Shown here: positions 38,640 through 45,648 of the stretch, piece by piece
Layout of the letters: each line of letters begins with the position of its first letter
How positions within the stretch are numbered: the first letter of the stretch is position 1
DNA from: Legionellales bacterium
GTDB lineage: Bacteria > Pseudomonadota > Gammaproteobacteria > Eutrophobiales > Eutrophobiaceae
Direction: 5' to 3'
DNA length: 45,648 nucleotides
Assembly (NCBI GenBank): GCA_002692205.1
Contig: NZJM01000050.1
Coordinates: 1-45,648, forward strand
The notes under the pieces: model-generated
The model's input: the letters and a program-made list of their open reading frames with translations, nothing else
Told to the model about the DNA's origin: nothing
The model's database searches: none
Made by a program: the position numbers and the translations under genes

Positions 38640-39566
38640 TTGTATTATGAGCACGAGCCAGTTTTATTAGATGAAGTTATCAAAGCACTCAATATACAAC
38701 CTGATGGTTTCTACATTGATGGTACTTTTGGTAGGGGTGGACATAGTCGAGAAATTATTAAAAGACTTAGTAGCAAAGGACGTTTACTTGCCTTTGATAA
38801 AGATCCAGATGCGGTTATGTCGATTGGAGCAGATCTTATACAAGACGAACGTTTTGAAATTATCAAAGGCTCATTCACTATGTTAATGCAATATGCAAAA
38901 CAGTATAAAGTTGATAATCAGATTTCTGGTGTATTATTCGATTTTGGTGTTTCTTCACCACAACTTGATGATATAAAACGGGGGTTTAGTTTTAAATATG
39001 ATTCGCCCCTAGATATGCGCATGAATCCAACCGAAGGTCAAAGTGTTGCTGATTGGTTAAAAAAAGCAAGTGAATCTGAAGTTGCAGATATAATCTATAA
39101 GTATGGAGAAGAGAGAGCTTCAAGAAAAATAGCTAAAGCTATAATTGATTTTAGAAACAGATCTCCAATAAATAGTACAATTCAACTTGCAAAAATAATA
39201 TCTAAAGCCAAGCCTAGTTATAAGCAAGATATCCACCCCGCTACTAAGACGTTTCAAGCATTTCGTATTTTTATAAATCATGAACTTGATGAAATAAGAG
39301 ATGCGCTACCTAAGGCGACTGATGTTTTATGTAAAGGAGGTAGGCTTGTGGCAATCAGTTTTCATTCGCTTGAGGATAGGATAGTTAAGCGTTTCATGCG
39401 TGACCAATCAAAGCCGAAAGAACAACCAATCGAGTTGCCAATACTCAGAGATAAGGGTGATATAAAATTAAAAATAATTGGAAAAAAAATCCGCCCAACT
39501 ATCAACGAATTATCTAAAAATCATAGAGCTCGAAGTGCTCTACTTCGAATAGCTGAGCGTATGTAA
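38640..39566 (+). CDS. rsmH: 16S rRNA (cytosine1402-N4)-methyltransferase
   Basis: RsmH (MraW) methylates N4 of C1402, the same nucleotide whose ribose is modified by RsmI about 2 kb upstream. The 308-aa protein begins YYEHEPVLLDEVIKAL and carries the SAM loop DGTFGRGGHSREI, LLAFDKDPDA, GVLFDFGVSSPQLDD, RGFSFKYDSPLDMRM, ATKTFQAFRIFINHEL and ISFHSLEDRIVKRFM. The start is TTG at 38640; the upstream in-frame ATG at 38613 is cut off by a TAG. ftsL follows after 2 bp. Confidence 0.97.
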   Translation: MYYEHEPVLLDEVIKALNIQPDGFYIDGTFGRGGHSREIIKRLSSKGRLLAFDKDPDAVMSIGADLIQDERFEIIKGSFTMLMQYAKQYKVDNQISGVLFDFGVSSPQLDDIKRGFSFKYDSPLDMRMNPTEGQSVADWLKKASESEVADIIYKYGEERASRKIAKAIIDFRNRSPINSTIQLAKIISKAKPSYKQDIHPATKTFQAFRIFINHELDEIRDALPKATDVLCKGGRLVAISFHSLEDRIVKRFMRDQSKPKEQPIELPILRDKGDIKLKIIGKKIRPTINELSKNHRARSALLRIAERM

Positions 39567-39568
39567 GA

Positions 39569-39829
39569 ATGAAAATTTTAATACATTTAGGAATATATAT
39601 CGCAGTAATTTTTTCAGCTATAGAGGTTGTCACTTCGAGGCATGATACTAGGGAACTTTTTAGGGAGAAACAATCTTCGCTTAAGGTACAAGATAATTTG
39701 ATTGAACAATGGGGACGTTTGCGTCTCGAGTATGGTACTTGGTCTATAAATGACAGAATTGATCAGTATGCTCGAAAAGAATTAAGCATGAAAAAGCCAA
39801 TCGGTACAATAGTGATATTAACTAAATGA
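39569..39829 (+). CDS. ftsL: Cell division protein FtsL
   Basis: FtsL is a bitopic divisome protein that forms a coiled coil with FtsB and activates FtsWI. The 86-aa protein is short. It has one membrane helix (MKILIHLGIYIAVIFSAIEVVTSRHDTR) and a periplasmic coiled-coil part (QSSLKVQDNLIEQWGRLRLEYGTW), then ARKELSMKKP. The REL and W...LRLEYGTW pattern is typical of gammaproteobacterial FtsL. It has almost no cytoplasmic N-terminus. It overlaps the ftsI start by 4 bp (ATGA). Confidence 0.92.
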   Translation: MKILIHLGIYIAVIFSAIEVVTSRHDTRELFREKQSSLKVQDNLIEQWGRLRLEYGTWSINDRIDQYARKELSMKKPIGTIVILTK

Positions 39830-41589
39830 AAAAAAATAACAAAAATATAACAAGCCCTTTTCGTTACTGGTTTATTATTAGCTTATTTATTATTAGTACT
39901 TTTGTATTATTTTCTAGAGCAGTTTACTTGCAAGTTATTGATGCTGATTTTTTAAAAAAAGAAGGTGACAGAAGGTCGATACGACTAATTAGCGATCCGG
40001 TGCATCGTGGAGCAATTATGGATCGAAATGGCGAGCAATTAGCGATAAGCACTCCTGTCGACTCAATAATCGCTGAACCAAGAAAAGTGTTGAAAGCTGA
40101 CAAAATTGATCTAATTGCATTAGCAAGTATTCTTAATATATCTCAACAAAAACTTATAGAGAGACTGAATAATAATATTAAGCGCGATTTTCTTTACCTT
40201 GATCGCCATGCAAATTCAAATACAGTCAAGGTAATAAAAGAACTTTCAATAAAGGGAGTGTACACGCAGCCAGAATATAAACGTTATTACCCATCAGCAG
40301 AGATAACTGCACATATTATTGGATTTACTAATATTGACGATATCGGTCAAGAAGGTATTGAATTGGCCTATGATGAAATATTAAAAGGTAATTCAGGAAA
40401 AAAACTTGTACTTAAAGATCGAAAACGTCGGATTGTTCGTGATATTGAGAGTGTTATAGCATCTAAACCCGGTACCGATATAAATCTTAGTATTGACAAA
40501 CGCATTCAGTATTTAGCACATCGTGAACTATCTACTGCCATTAAGGCTCATGCTGCAAAATCTGGCTCACTAGTTATGCTTGATGTCAAAACTGGTGAAG
40601 TTATCGCGATGGTCGGTCAACCATCATTTAATCCAAACAATCTTAGAATTGCAGATAGAAAAGCTATTCGTAATCGTAATGTAACCGATAGTTACGAGCC
40701 TGGCTCAACGATGAAAGTTTTTACAATTGCCGCTGGTTTAGAGTCAGGGATTTTTACTCCACAAACGATAATAGATACTTCTCCCGGTATTTTTAGAGTT
40801 GGTAATAAGTCAATTTCAGACCATCATGATTATGGCTCAATAGATGTTACGACTATTATCACAAAATCTAGCAATATAGGAGCAAGTAAAATTGCTCTAG
40901 CATTAAAACCAGAATTTTTTTATGACCTTTTAGTTAGATTTGGTTTTGGAGATACAACTAACAGTGGCTATCCTGGTGAACAATCTGGTGTTCTGAGATT
41001 TTATGATAAATGGTCTGAGCAGGATATGGCAACTTTATCCTTTGGTTACGGTATTCAGGTCACGCCTCTAAAATTAGCACAAGCATATGCCGTAATTGCA
41101 AATGATGGCCTTAAGTTACCCGTTTCTTTTATCAAAATAACTAAACCAAATATGAGTGAGAGAGTGATTTCTGAAAATATAGCAAGACAGATTAAGATGA
41201 TGTTAGAGACAGTTGTATCTTCTGGAGGTACTGCTAGAAAAGCTTCAATTGAAGGCTATAGAGTTTTAGGTAAAACAGGAACAACACTTAAATATAATGC
41301 TCAAGCTGGAACATACTATGATGATCGTTACCGTTCGCTTTTTGTTGGGATTGTTCCCGCAGTCAATCCTAGGTTTGTAACGGTTGTTGTAATAGATGAG
41401 CCTGATAAAGATAAAGGATACTACGGGGGTGATGTTGCGGCACCTGTATTTTCAAAAGTTATGCAGGGTGCATTACGTATTTTAGATGTCCCGCCAGATA
41501 ATTTAAATGGTTTCAATAATTCGATAATAGCTAATATCGATAAAAAAATAAGCAAAGACTTAGAGAGCGTTGATAATGATGGCACCTGA
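39826..41589 (+). CDS. ftsI: Peptidoglycan D,D-transpeptidase FtsI (PBP3)
   Basis: FtsI cross-links septal peptidoglycan with FtsW. The 587-aa protein has a short cytoplasmic N-terminus, a membrane helix (about residues 14-36), a pedestal domain (RGAIMDRNGEQLAIS), and a class B transpeptidase domain. The catalytic Ser294 is in STMK (YEPGSTMKVF), SSN is in TKSSNIGASK, and KTGT is at residues 483-486. Length matches E. coli PBP3 (588). It overlaps ftsL and murE. All active-site motifs are intact. Confidence 0.97.
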   Translation: MKKNNKNITSPFRYWFIISLFIISTFVLFSRAVYLQVIDADFLKKEGDRRSIRLISDPVHRGAIMDRNGEQLAISTPVDSIIAEPRKVLKADKIDLIALASILNISQQKLIERLNNNIKRDFLYLDRHANSNTVKVIKELSIKGVYTQPEYKRYYPSAEITAHIIGFTNIDDIGQEGIELAYDEILKGNSGKKLVLKDRKRRIVRDIESVIASKPGTDINLSIDKRIQYLAHRELSTAIKAHAAKSGSLVMLDVKTGEVIAMVGQPSFNPNNLRIADRKAIRNRNVTDSYEPGSTMKVFTIAAGLESGIFTPQTIIDTSPGIFRVGNKSISDHHDYGSIDVTTIITKSSNIGASKIALALKPEFFYDLLVRFGFGDTTNSGYPGEQSGVLRFYDKWSEQDMATLSFGYGIQVTPLKLAQAYAVIANDGLKLPVSFIKITKPNMSERVISENIARQIKMMLETVVSSGGTARKASIEGYRVLGKTGTTLKYNAQAGTYYDDRYRSLFVGIVPAVNPRFVTVVVIDEPDKDKGYYGGDVAAPVFSKVMQGALRILDVPPDNLNGFNNSIIANIDKKISKDLESVDNDGT

Positions 41590-43087
41590 AAAATTAAATT
41601 ATGTAACATCATTAAAGCAATTATTAATGGGTTTATGTGAAGTTACTTCTGTAATTGATGTGACCGGTGTTGCTATTGATAGCAGGGAAGTCGAATCAGG
41701 TAATTTGTTTATTGCTTATAGAGGTTCAATTGACAATGGTATTGATTATATAGATGAGGCTATTCAGAGAGGCGCGTCCGCGATCATTATTGATGAACTT
41801 CAGGAATTTAATCCAAAATCAATTCCTGTTAAGTATTTTAGAGTTACGAACTTAAGAAAGAATGCTGGTCATATAATTAGTAGATTCTATGGGTGTCCAT
41901 CAAAGAATATAAATATAGTGGGTGTAACTGGTACAAATGGAAAAACAACAGTTTCATATATCATTGCTTATGCTAATTATAAGCTTAAAAAAAATAGTGC
42001 ATTCATAGGGACACTAGGCTATGGACTTTTTGGCCAAATAGAAACAAGCAAGACAACAACTCCAGATGCAGTAACACTTCATTCATTATTTTCAAGATGG
42101 GAGACACAAGTTGATTCTGTAGCAATGGAGGTGTCTTCACATGCCTTAGATCAGGGAAGAGTTGAAGGTACAGAGTTTGATATGGCTGTTTTTACAAACT
42201 TAAGTAGGGATCATCTCGATTATCATAATAATATTGAAGATTATATTAATGCTAAATTTTCTTTATTTGAAAAAAGAAGCCTCAAGAATGCCGTAATTAA
42301 TATTGAAGATTCATATGGAGCTATGCTAATTGATAGGCTGCCGACAAGTGTAAATATATTTGCATATTCTAATAACAAAAGTAATCTTAAATTTTATAAA
42401 AGAAAAAATATATCCTTTGTTTATTGTGAAAGTATAGAAATTTATGCTAATGCTAAATCAATAACTATTCAAAGCCCCTGGGGCGCAGTAAATGTCAGAG
42501 TAAATTTACTTGGCGAATTTAATGTTGCTAATATCCTGGCTGCCTTTACTGTATTGTGTGTATCCGGGCTATCAATTGATAAGGTTGCTGAAGCTCTATC
42601 AAGTTTTACCGGGTTACCTGGTAGGATGGAAGTTTTTTCATCACAAGATAAGCCGCTAATTATTATTGACTATGCCCATACACCAGACGCACTTAAAAAA
42701 GCACTGACTTCGTTAAGAGATTATTGTAAGGGGCAATTATTTTGTATATTTGGTTGTGGCGGTGGACGAGATATTGGGAAACGCGCTCAAATGGGTTCTA
42801 TTGCCGAGTCTTTATCCGATCATATTGTTTTAACTAATGATAATCCTCGAGACGAACCAACAGATAAAATTTTCAGTGATATTCTTGAAGGAATTCAGAA
42901 TAAAGCGAACGTCATTGTTAAACCAGACCGATCCGATGCATTAATCACAACATTTCTTGAGGCTAATAAAGGGGATATTATTTTATTAGCCGGCAAAGGG
43001 CACGAAGTGACACAGCAAATAGGCGCAAATTTCATTCCTTTTTCTGATCGAGAGCTAGCAAAACGTCTAACCGAGGTGCATATATGA
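41576..43087 (+). CDS. murE: UDP-MurNAc-tripeptide ligase (meso-DAP adding)
   Basis: MurE adds the third residue to UDP-MurNAc-L-Ala-D-Glu. It has the ATP loop VGVTGTNGKTTVSYI, TPDAVTLHSLFSRW, MEVSSHALDQGRVEG, the carbamylated Lys region, LGEFNVANILAAF, IIDYAHTPDALKKAL, and FGCGGGRDIGKRAQMG. The DNPR motif (residues 422-425 in TNDNPRDEP) marks meso-diaminopimelate specificity. The start is uncertain: ATG 41576 or 41579, both overlapping ftsI by about 11-14 bp; the track's TTG at 41570 is less likely. It overlaps murF by 4 bp. Confidence 0.96.
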   Translation: MMAPEKLNYVTSLKQLLMGLCEVTSVIDVTGVAIDSREVESGNLFIAYRGSIDNGIDYIDEAIQRGASAIIIDELQEFNPKSIPVKYFRVTNLRKNAGHIISRFYGCPSKNINIVGVTGTNGKTTVSYIIAYANYKLKKNSAFIGTLGYGLFGQIETSKTTTPDAVTLHSLFSRWETQVDSVAMEVSSHALDQGRVEGTEFDMAVFTNLSRDHLDYHNNIEDYINAKFSLFEKRSLKNAVINIEDSYGAMLIDRLPTSVNIFAYSNNKSNLKFYKRKNISFVYCESIEIYANAKSITIQSPWGAVNVRVNLLGEFNVANILAAFTVLCVSGLSIDKVAEALSSFTGLPGRMEVFSSQDKPLIIIDYAHTPDALKKALTSLRDYCKGQLFCIFGCGGGRDIGKRAQMGSIAESLSDHIVLTNDNPRDEPTDKIFSDILEGIQNKANVIVKPDRSDALITTFLEANKGDIILLAGKGHEVTQQIGANFIPFSDRELAKRLTEVHI

Positions 43088-44439
43088 TCAGTATGCTACT
43101 TTCTGAAGCAGCAAAAGCAGTCGGATCACCGTTAACTGAGAAAGATGCTACTTTTTCAGGATGCAGTACTGACAGTCGCACTATCAAAAAAGGAAATCTA
43201 TTTATTGCGCTTAAGGGAGAATATTTTGATGGTCATGAATATATTTCAGTTGCCGAGAAAAATGGTGCATCCTCATTAATTATCGATCATGAAGTTTCTA
43301 ATACAAAACCTTTTATCAAGGTAAAAGATACGCGGGTAGCAATGGGGCTGCTAGCGAAATGCTGGAGAGAAAAAATAACAATTCCTCTAATAGCGATAAC
43401 AGGGAGTAATGGCAAAACAACAGTTAAAGAGATGGTGACTAGTATTCTATCAACGATATCGAAGGTGCATTCGACATCTGATAATTTAAACAATGATATC
43501 GGTGTTCCGAAAACATTATTCGGGCTTAATAAAGACCATCGCTATGGAGTTATAGAAATGGGAGCGAATCATTTAGGTGAAATAGGATGGTTGAGTAAAA
43601 TAACGTCCCCAAATATTGCAGTTATAACTCAATGTGCACCAGCTCATCTAGAAGGTTTTAAAAATATTGAAAGTATAGCAAAAGCTAAGGCGGAAATTTA
43701 CACAGGATTACAGTCCTCTGGGATTGCTGTTATAAATGCAGATGATGCATATGCTGATTTTTGGAAAAATAGTTGCAAAAAAATAAAACAGGTTACTTTT
43801 GGTATTGAATCAGAAAGCGCTGATATTCGTGCTAAAAATATTAAATTATCAGCAAATAAATTATTTATTAGTTTTAGTCTAATTACTAATGATGATTCTA
43901 TTCAAATAAGTTTACCTCTAATTGGGCATCATAATGTAATGAATGCATTAGCCGCAGCAGCATGTTGTTCGAGTCTGAATATTTCATTGCAGACAATAAA
44001 AAAAGGACTTGAGAGTGTACGTCCAATTAAGGGTAGATTAGAAATAAAAACAGGAAAAAATAAATCTCGAATTATTGATGATACATATAACGCTAATCCT
44101 ACATCGCTTGATGCCGGAATAAAGACTTTATGTAATTTCCAAGGTACGCGTTTCATTGTATTAGGAGACATGGGTGAGTTAGGCGAAAAGGCAGTAAAGT
44201 TTCACGAGGATGTTGGCATAGATGCAAAGCGAAAAAATATTGACGGTTTATTCACAATTGGAAAATTAAGTATGAATGCTGCAAAAAGTTTTGGCCAAGG
44301 TGCTTTTCATTTTAGTAGTCACGATGAGTTAGGTAGGGCATTAATAAAAATTCTAGATAAAAATTCTAACATTTTGATTAAAGGTTCACGTGCCATGAAA
44401 ATGGAGTGTCTTATTGAAATGCTTATGGAGAAAAAATAG
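43084..44439 (+). CDS. murF: UDP-MurNAc-tripeptide:D-alanyl-D-alanine ligase
   Basis: MurF adds D-Ala-D-Ala to make UDP-MurNAc-pentapeptide. The 451-aa protein has the N-terminal FSGCSTDSRTIKKGNLFIALKGEYFDGHEYI, the ATP loop IAITGSNGKTTVKEM, NLNNDIGVPKTLFGL, VIEMGANHLGEIGWLS, VINADDAYADFW, GHHNVMNALAAAA, and IIDDTYNANPTSLDAGI, then FIVLGDMGELGE. Length matches E. coli (452). It overlaps murE by 4 bp, and its stop directly abuts the mraY ATG. Confidence 0.98.
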   Translation: MISMLLSEAAKAVGSPLTEKDATFSGCSTDSRTIKKGNLFIALKGEYFDGHEYISVAEKNGASSLIIDHEVSNTKPFIKVKDTRVAMGLLAKCWREKITIPLIAITGSNGKTTVKEMVTSILSTISKVHSTSDNLNNDIGVPKTLFGLNKDHRYGVIEMGANHLGEIGWLSKITSPNIAVITQCAPAHLEGFKNIESIAKAKAEIYTGLQSSGIAVINADDAYADFWKNSCKKIKQVTFGIESESADIRAKNIKLSANKLFISFSLITNDDSIQISLPLIGHHNVMNALAAAACCSSLNISLQTIKKGLESVRPIKGRLEIKTGKNKSRIIDDTYNANPTSLDAGIKTLCNFQGTRFIVLGDMGELGEKAVKFHEDVGIDAKRKNIDGLFTIGKLSMNAAKSFGQGAFHFSSHDELGRALIKILDKNSNILIKGSRAMKMECLIEMLMEKK

Positions 44440-45522
44440 ATGTTAATCTGGTTAGCTGATTATTTAATGCAGTTTGATAGTGGCTTCGGTGTATTTAAAT
44501 ACTTGACACTGAGGACAATATTAAGTGTTTTAACATCCCTATTTATTTCTTTTCTATTAGGACCTTTTTTGATAAATCATTTAACGAATAGACAGATTGC
44601 GCAGAGTATAAGAGATGATGGTCCAGAGGCACATTTGAAAAAAATTGGAACTCCAACTATGGGAGGACTATTAATTTTGCTATCTATCATCTTTAGTACA
44701 CTGTGTTGGGGTGATATTAGTAATCGATATGTACTAGTTGTTCTTGTAGTTACATTTCTTTTTGGGGTTATAGGTTTAATTGATGACTATAGAAAAGTAA
44801 TTAATAACAATCCAAAAGGATTATCTGCGAAATATAAATACTTATCACAATCAATAGTTGCTATTGCTGCAGCAATTTATTTATATCATTCAGCAACATT
44901 ACCAGTTGAGACACAGTTATTAATTCCATTTTTTAAAGATTTTATTTTTGATATGGGTTGGTTATATATTGTTTTTGTTTATTTTGTAATTGTTGGTTCA
45001 AGTAATGCTGTTAATTTGACTGATGGTCTTGATGGGCTAGCAATTTTACCAACTGTTTTAGTTGCTGGAGCATTAGCAATTTTCGCATACTTGACTGGTC
45101 ACATACGCTTTTCTGATTATCTTGGTATTCCTTATATTCCTGGCGTAGGAGAAGTTGCAGTTTTTTGTGGAGCAATGGTTGGTTCTGGACTTGGATTTCT
45201 CTGGTTTAATACTTACCCGGCACAAGTTTTTATGGGAGATATTGGAGCACTATCGCTTGGGGCTGCGTTGGGTATTGTTGCCGTTGTTACTAGACAGGAA
45301 CTTGTTTTATTGATAATGGGAGGTGTATTTGTTATCGAAACCCTCTCAGTAATACTGCAAGTTACTTCTTTTAAATTAACTGGAAAAAGAATATTTAGAA
45401 TGGCTCCATTACATCATCATTATGAGCTAAAAGGATGGCCTGAGCCACGAGTAATAGTTAGATTTTGGATTATCACTGTAATACTAATTTTAATTGGTCT
45501 TGCAAGTTTAAAAATACGTTGA
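44440..45522 (+). CDS. mraY: Phospho-N-acetylmuramoyl-pentapeptide-transferase
   Basis: MraY moves phospho-MurNAc-pentapeptide onto undecaprenyl phosphate, giving lipid I at the inner membrane. The 360-aa protein has about ten membrane helices. Motifs are [19 protein letters not shown] (catalytic Asp pair), [28 protein letters not shown], and the loop [23 protein letters not shown]. Length equals E. coli MraY (360). It begins at the base after the murF stop. Confidence 0.98.
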   Translation: MLIWLADYLMQFDSGFGVFKYLTLRTILSVLTSLFISFLLGPFLINHLTNRQIAQSIRDDGPEAHLKKIGTPTMGGLLILLSIIFSTLCWGDISNRYVLVVLVVTFLFGVIGLIDDYRKVINNNPKGLSAKYKYLSQSIVAIAAAIYLYHSATLPVETQLLIPFFKDFIFDMGWLYIVFVYFVIVGSSNAVNLTDGLDGLAILPTVLVAGALAIFAYLTGHIRFSDYLGIPYIPGVGEVAVFCGAMVGSGLGFLWFNTYPAQVFMGDIGALSLGAALGIVAVVTRQELVLLIMGGVFVIETLSVILQVTSFKLTGKRIFRMAPLHHHYELKGWPEPRVIVRFWIITVILILIGLASLKIR

Positions 45523-45552
45523 GGATGATACTTGCTTTGTATTGAAAAAAAA

Positions 45553-45648
45553 ATGTCAACACTAAATAATAATGACTTACATTACGATGCAGTTATTGTT
45601 GGTCTCGGTAAAACGGGATTATCATGTTTTCGTTATTTATTTAATCAA
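45553..45648 (+). CDS. murD: UDP-MurNAc-L-alanine:D-glutamate ligase, partial at window edge
   Basis: Only 32 codons are present: the frame reads MSTLNNNDLHYDAVIVGLGKTGLSCFRYLFNQ and runs off the right edge. VIVGLGKTGLSC matches the Rossmann-like N-terminus of MurD (IIGLGLTGLSC in E. coli), and murD is the expected gene after mraY. The start is unclear: ATG 45553 has no ribosome site, whereas an in-frame TTG at 45532 stands 6-7 bases after GAGGAT (45521-45526). The TTG start would add seven residues (MLCIEKK). The reading frame is the same either way. Confidence 0.85.
   Translation, partial: MSTLNNNDLHYDAVIVGLGKTGLSCFRYLFNQ

Overview
This window is 45.6 kb of an AT-rich (roughly one-third G+C by eye) gammaproteobacterial chromosome. 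The gammaproteobacterial call rests on gene content and order. The blocks are pepA-holC-valS divergent from lptF-lptG, pcnB-folK-panBCD, queA-tgt-yajC-secD-secF, a BolA-type gene before murA-hisG-hisD, a DegS/AlgW protease next to petABC-sspA, lpoA/diaA/dolP divergent from rsmI, rnpB, and finally mraZ and the division/cell-wall cluster. Components of an LPS-bearing Gram-negative envelope are present (LptF/LptG, LpoA, MlaC-like and DolP-like proteins, a meso-DAP-type MurE). A bc1 complex implies a quinol-to-cytochrome c respiratory chain. I cannot assign a genus. The tightly packed, AT-rich layout would suit a streamlined marine or symbiotic lineage, but that is inference.

Layout. 1-5.8 kb (minus strand): pepA, holC, valS, cysE and a tautomerase-fold protein cut by the window edge. 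5.8-6.05 kb: divergent regulatory region with a perfect 14-bp inverted repeat. 6-8.2 kb: lptF-lptG. 8.2-8.6 kb: RDD membrane protein. 8.7-14 kb: pcnB-folK-deoxynucleoside kinase-panB-panC, tightly overlapped, then panD and a CinA N-domain protein. 14.0 kb: tRNA-Leu(CAA) on the minus strand with its own promoter. 14.2-21.4 kb: queA-tgt-yajC-secD-secF-pdxB-purN. 21.4-25.1 kb: a large RND/MMPL-type exporter, an MlaC-like periplasmic protein and ibaG. 25.1-28.4 kb: murA, hisG (short form), hisD. 28.5-29.6 kb: degS-like protease (minus). 29.7-33.0 kb: petA-petB-petC, sspA. 33.1-36.1 kb (minus): lpoA, diaA, dolP. 36.2-38 kb: rsmI, rnpB RNA, ytoQ. 38-45.6 kb: mraZ promoter and operator, then mraZ-rsmH-ftsL-ftsI-murE-murF-mraY and the start of murD, which is cut by the right edge.

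The genes are almost all housekeeping: translation and tRNA modification, pantothenate/folate/histidine/pyridoxal/purine biosynthesis, Sec-dependent export, outer-membrane homeostasis, bc1 respiration, and peptidoglycan synthesis and division. From about 24 kb rightwards the order resembles, from memory, the Pseudomonas mla-murA-his-algW-petABC-sspA-lpoA-rsmI-mraZ supercluster. Several members expected there are not seen here: mlaFED/mlaB, sspB, yraN and hisC.

I found no CRISPR array, insertion sequence, prophage, toxin-antitoxin or defence locus, and no clear novel system. The least ordinary points are the RND exporter plus MlaC pair where an Mla ABC transporter would be expected, a strongly acidic insert in that exporter, the rnpB-ytoQ juxtaposition without a visible terminator, and the pepA/lptF inverted repeat.
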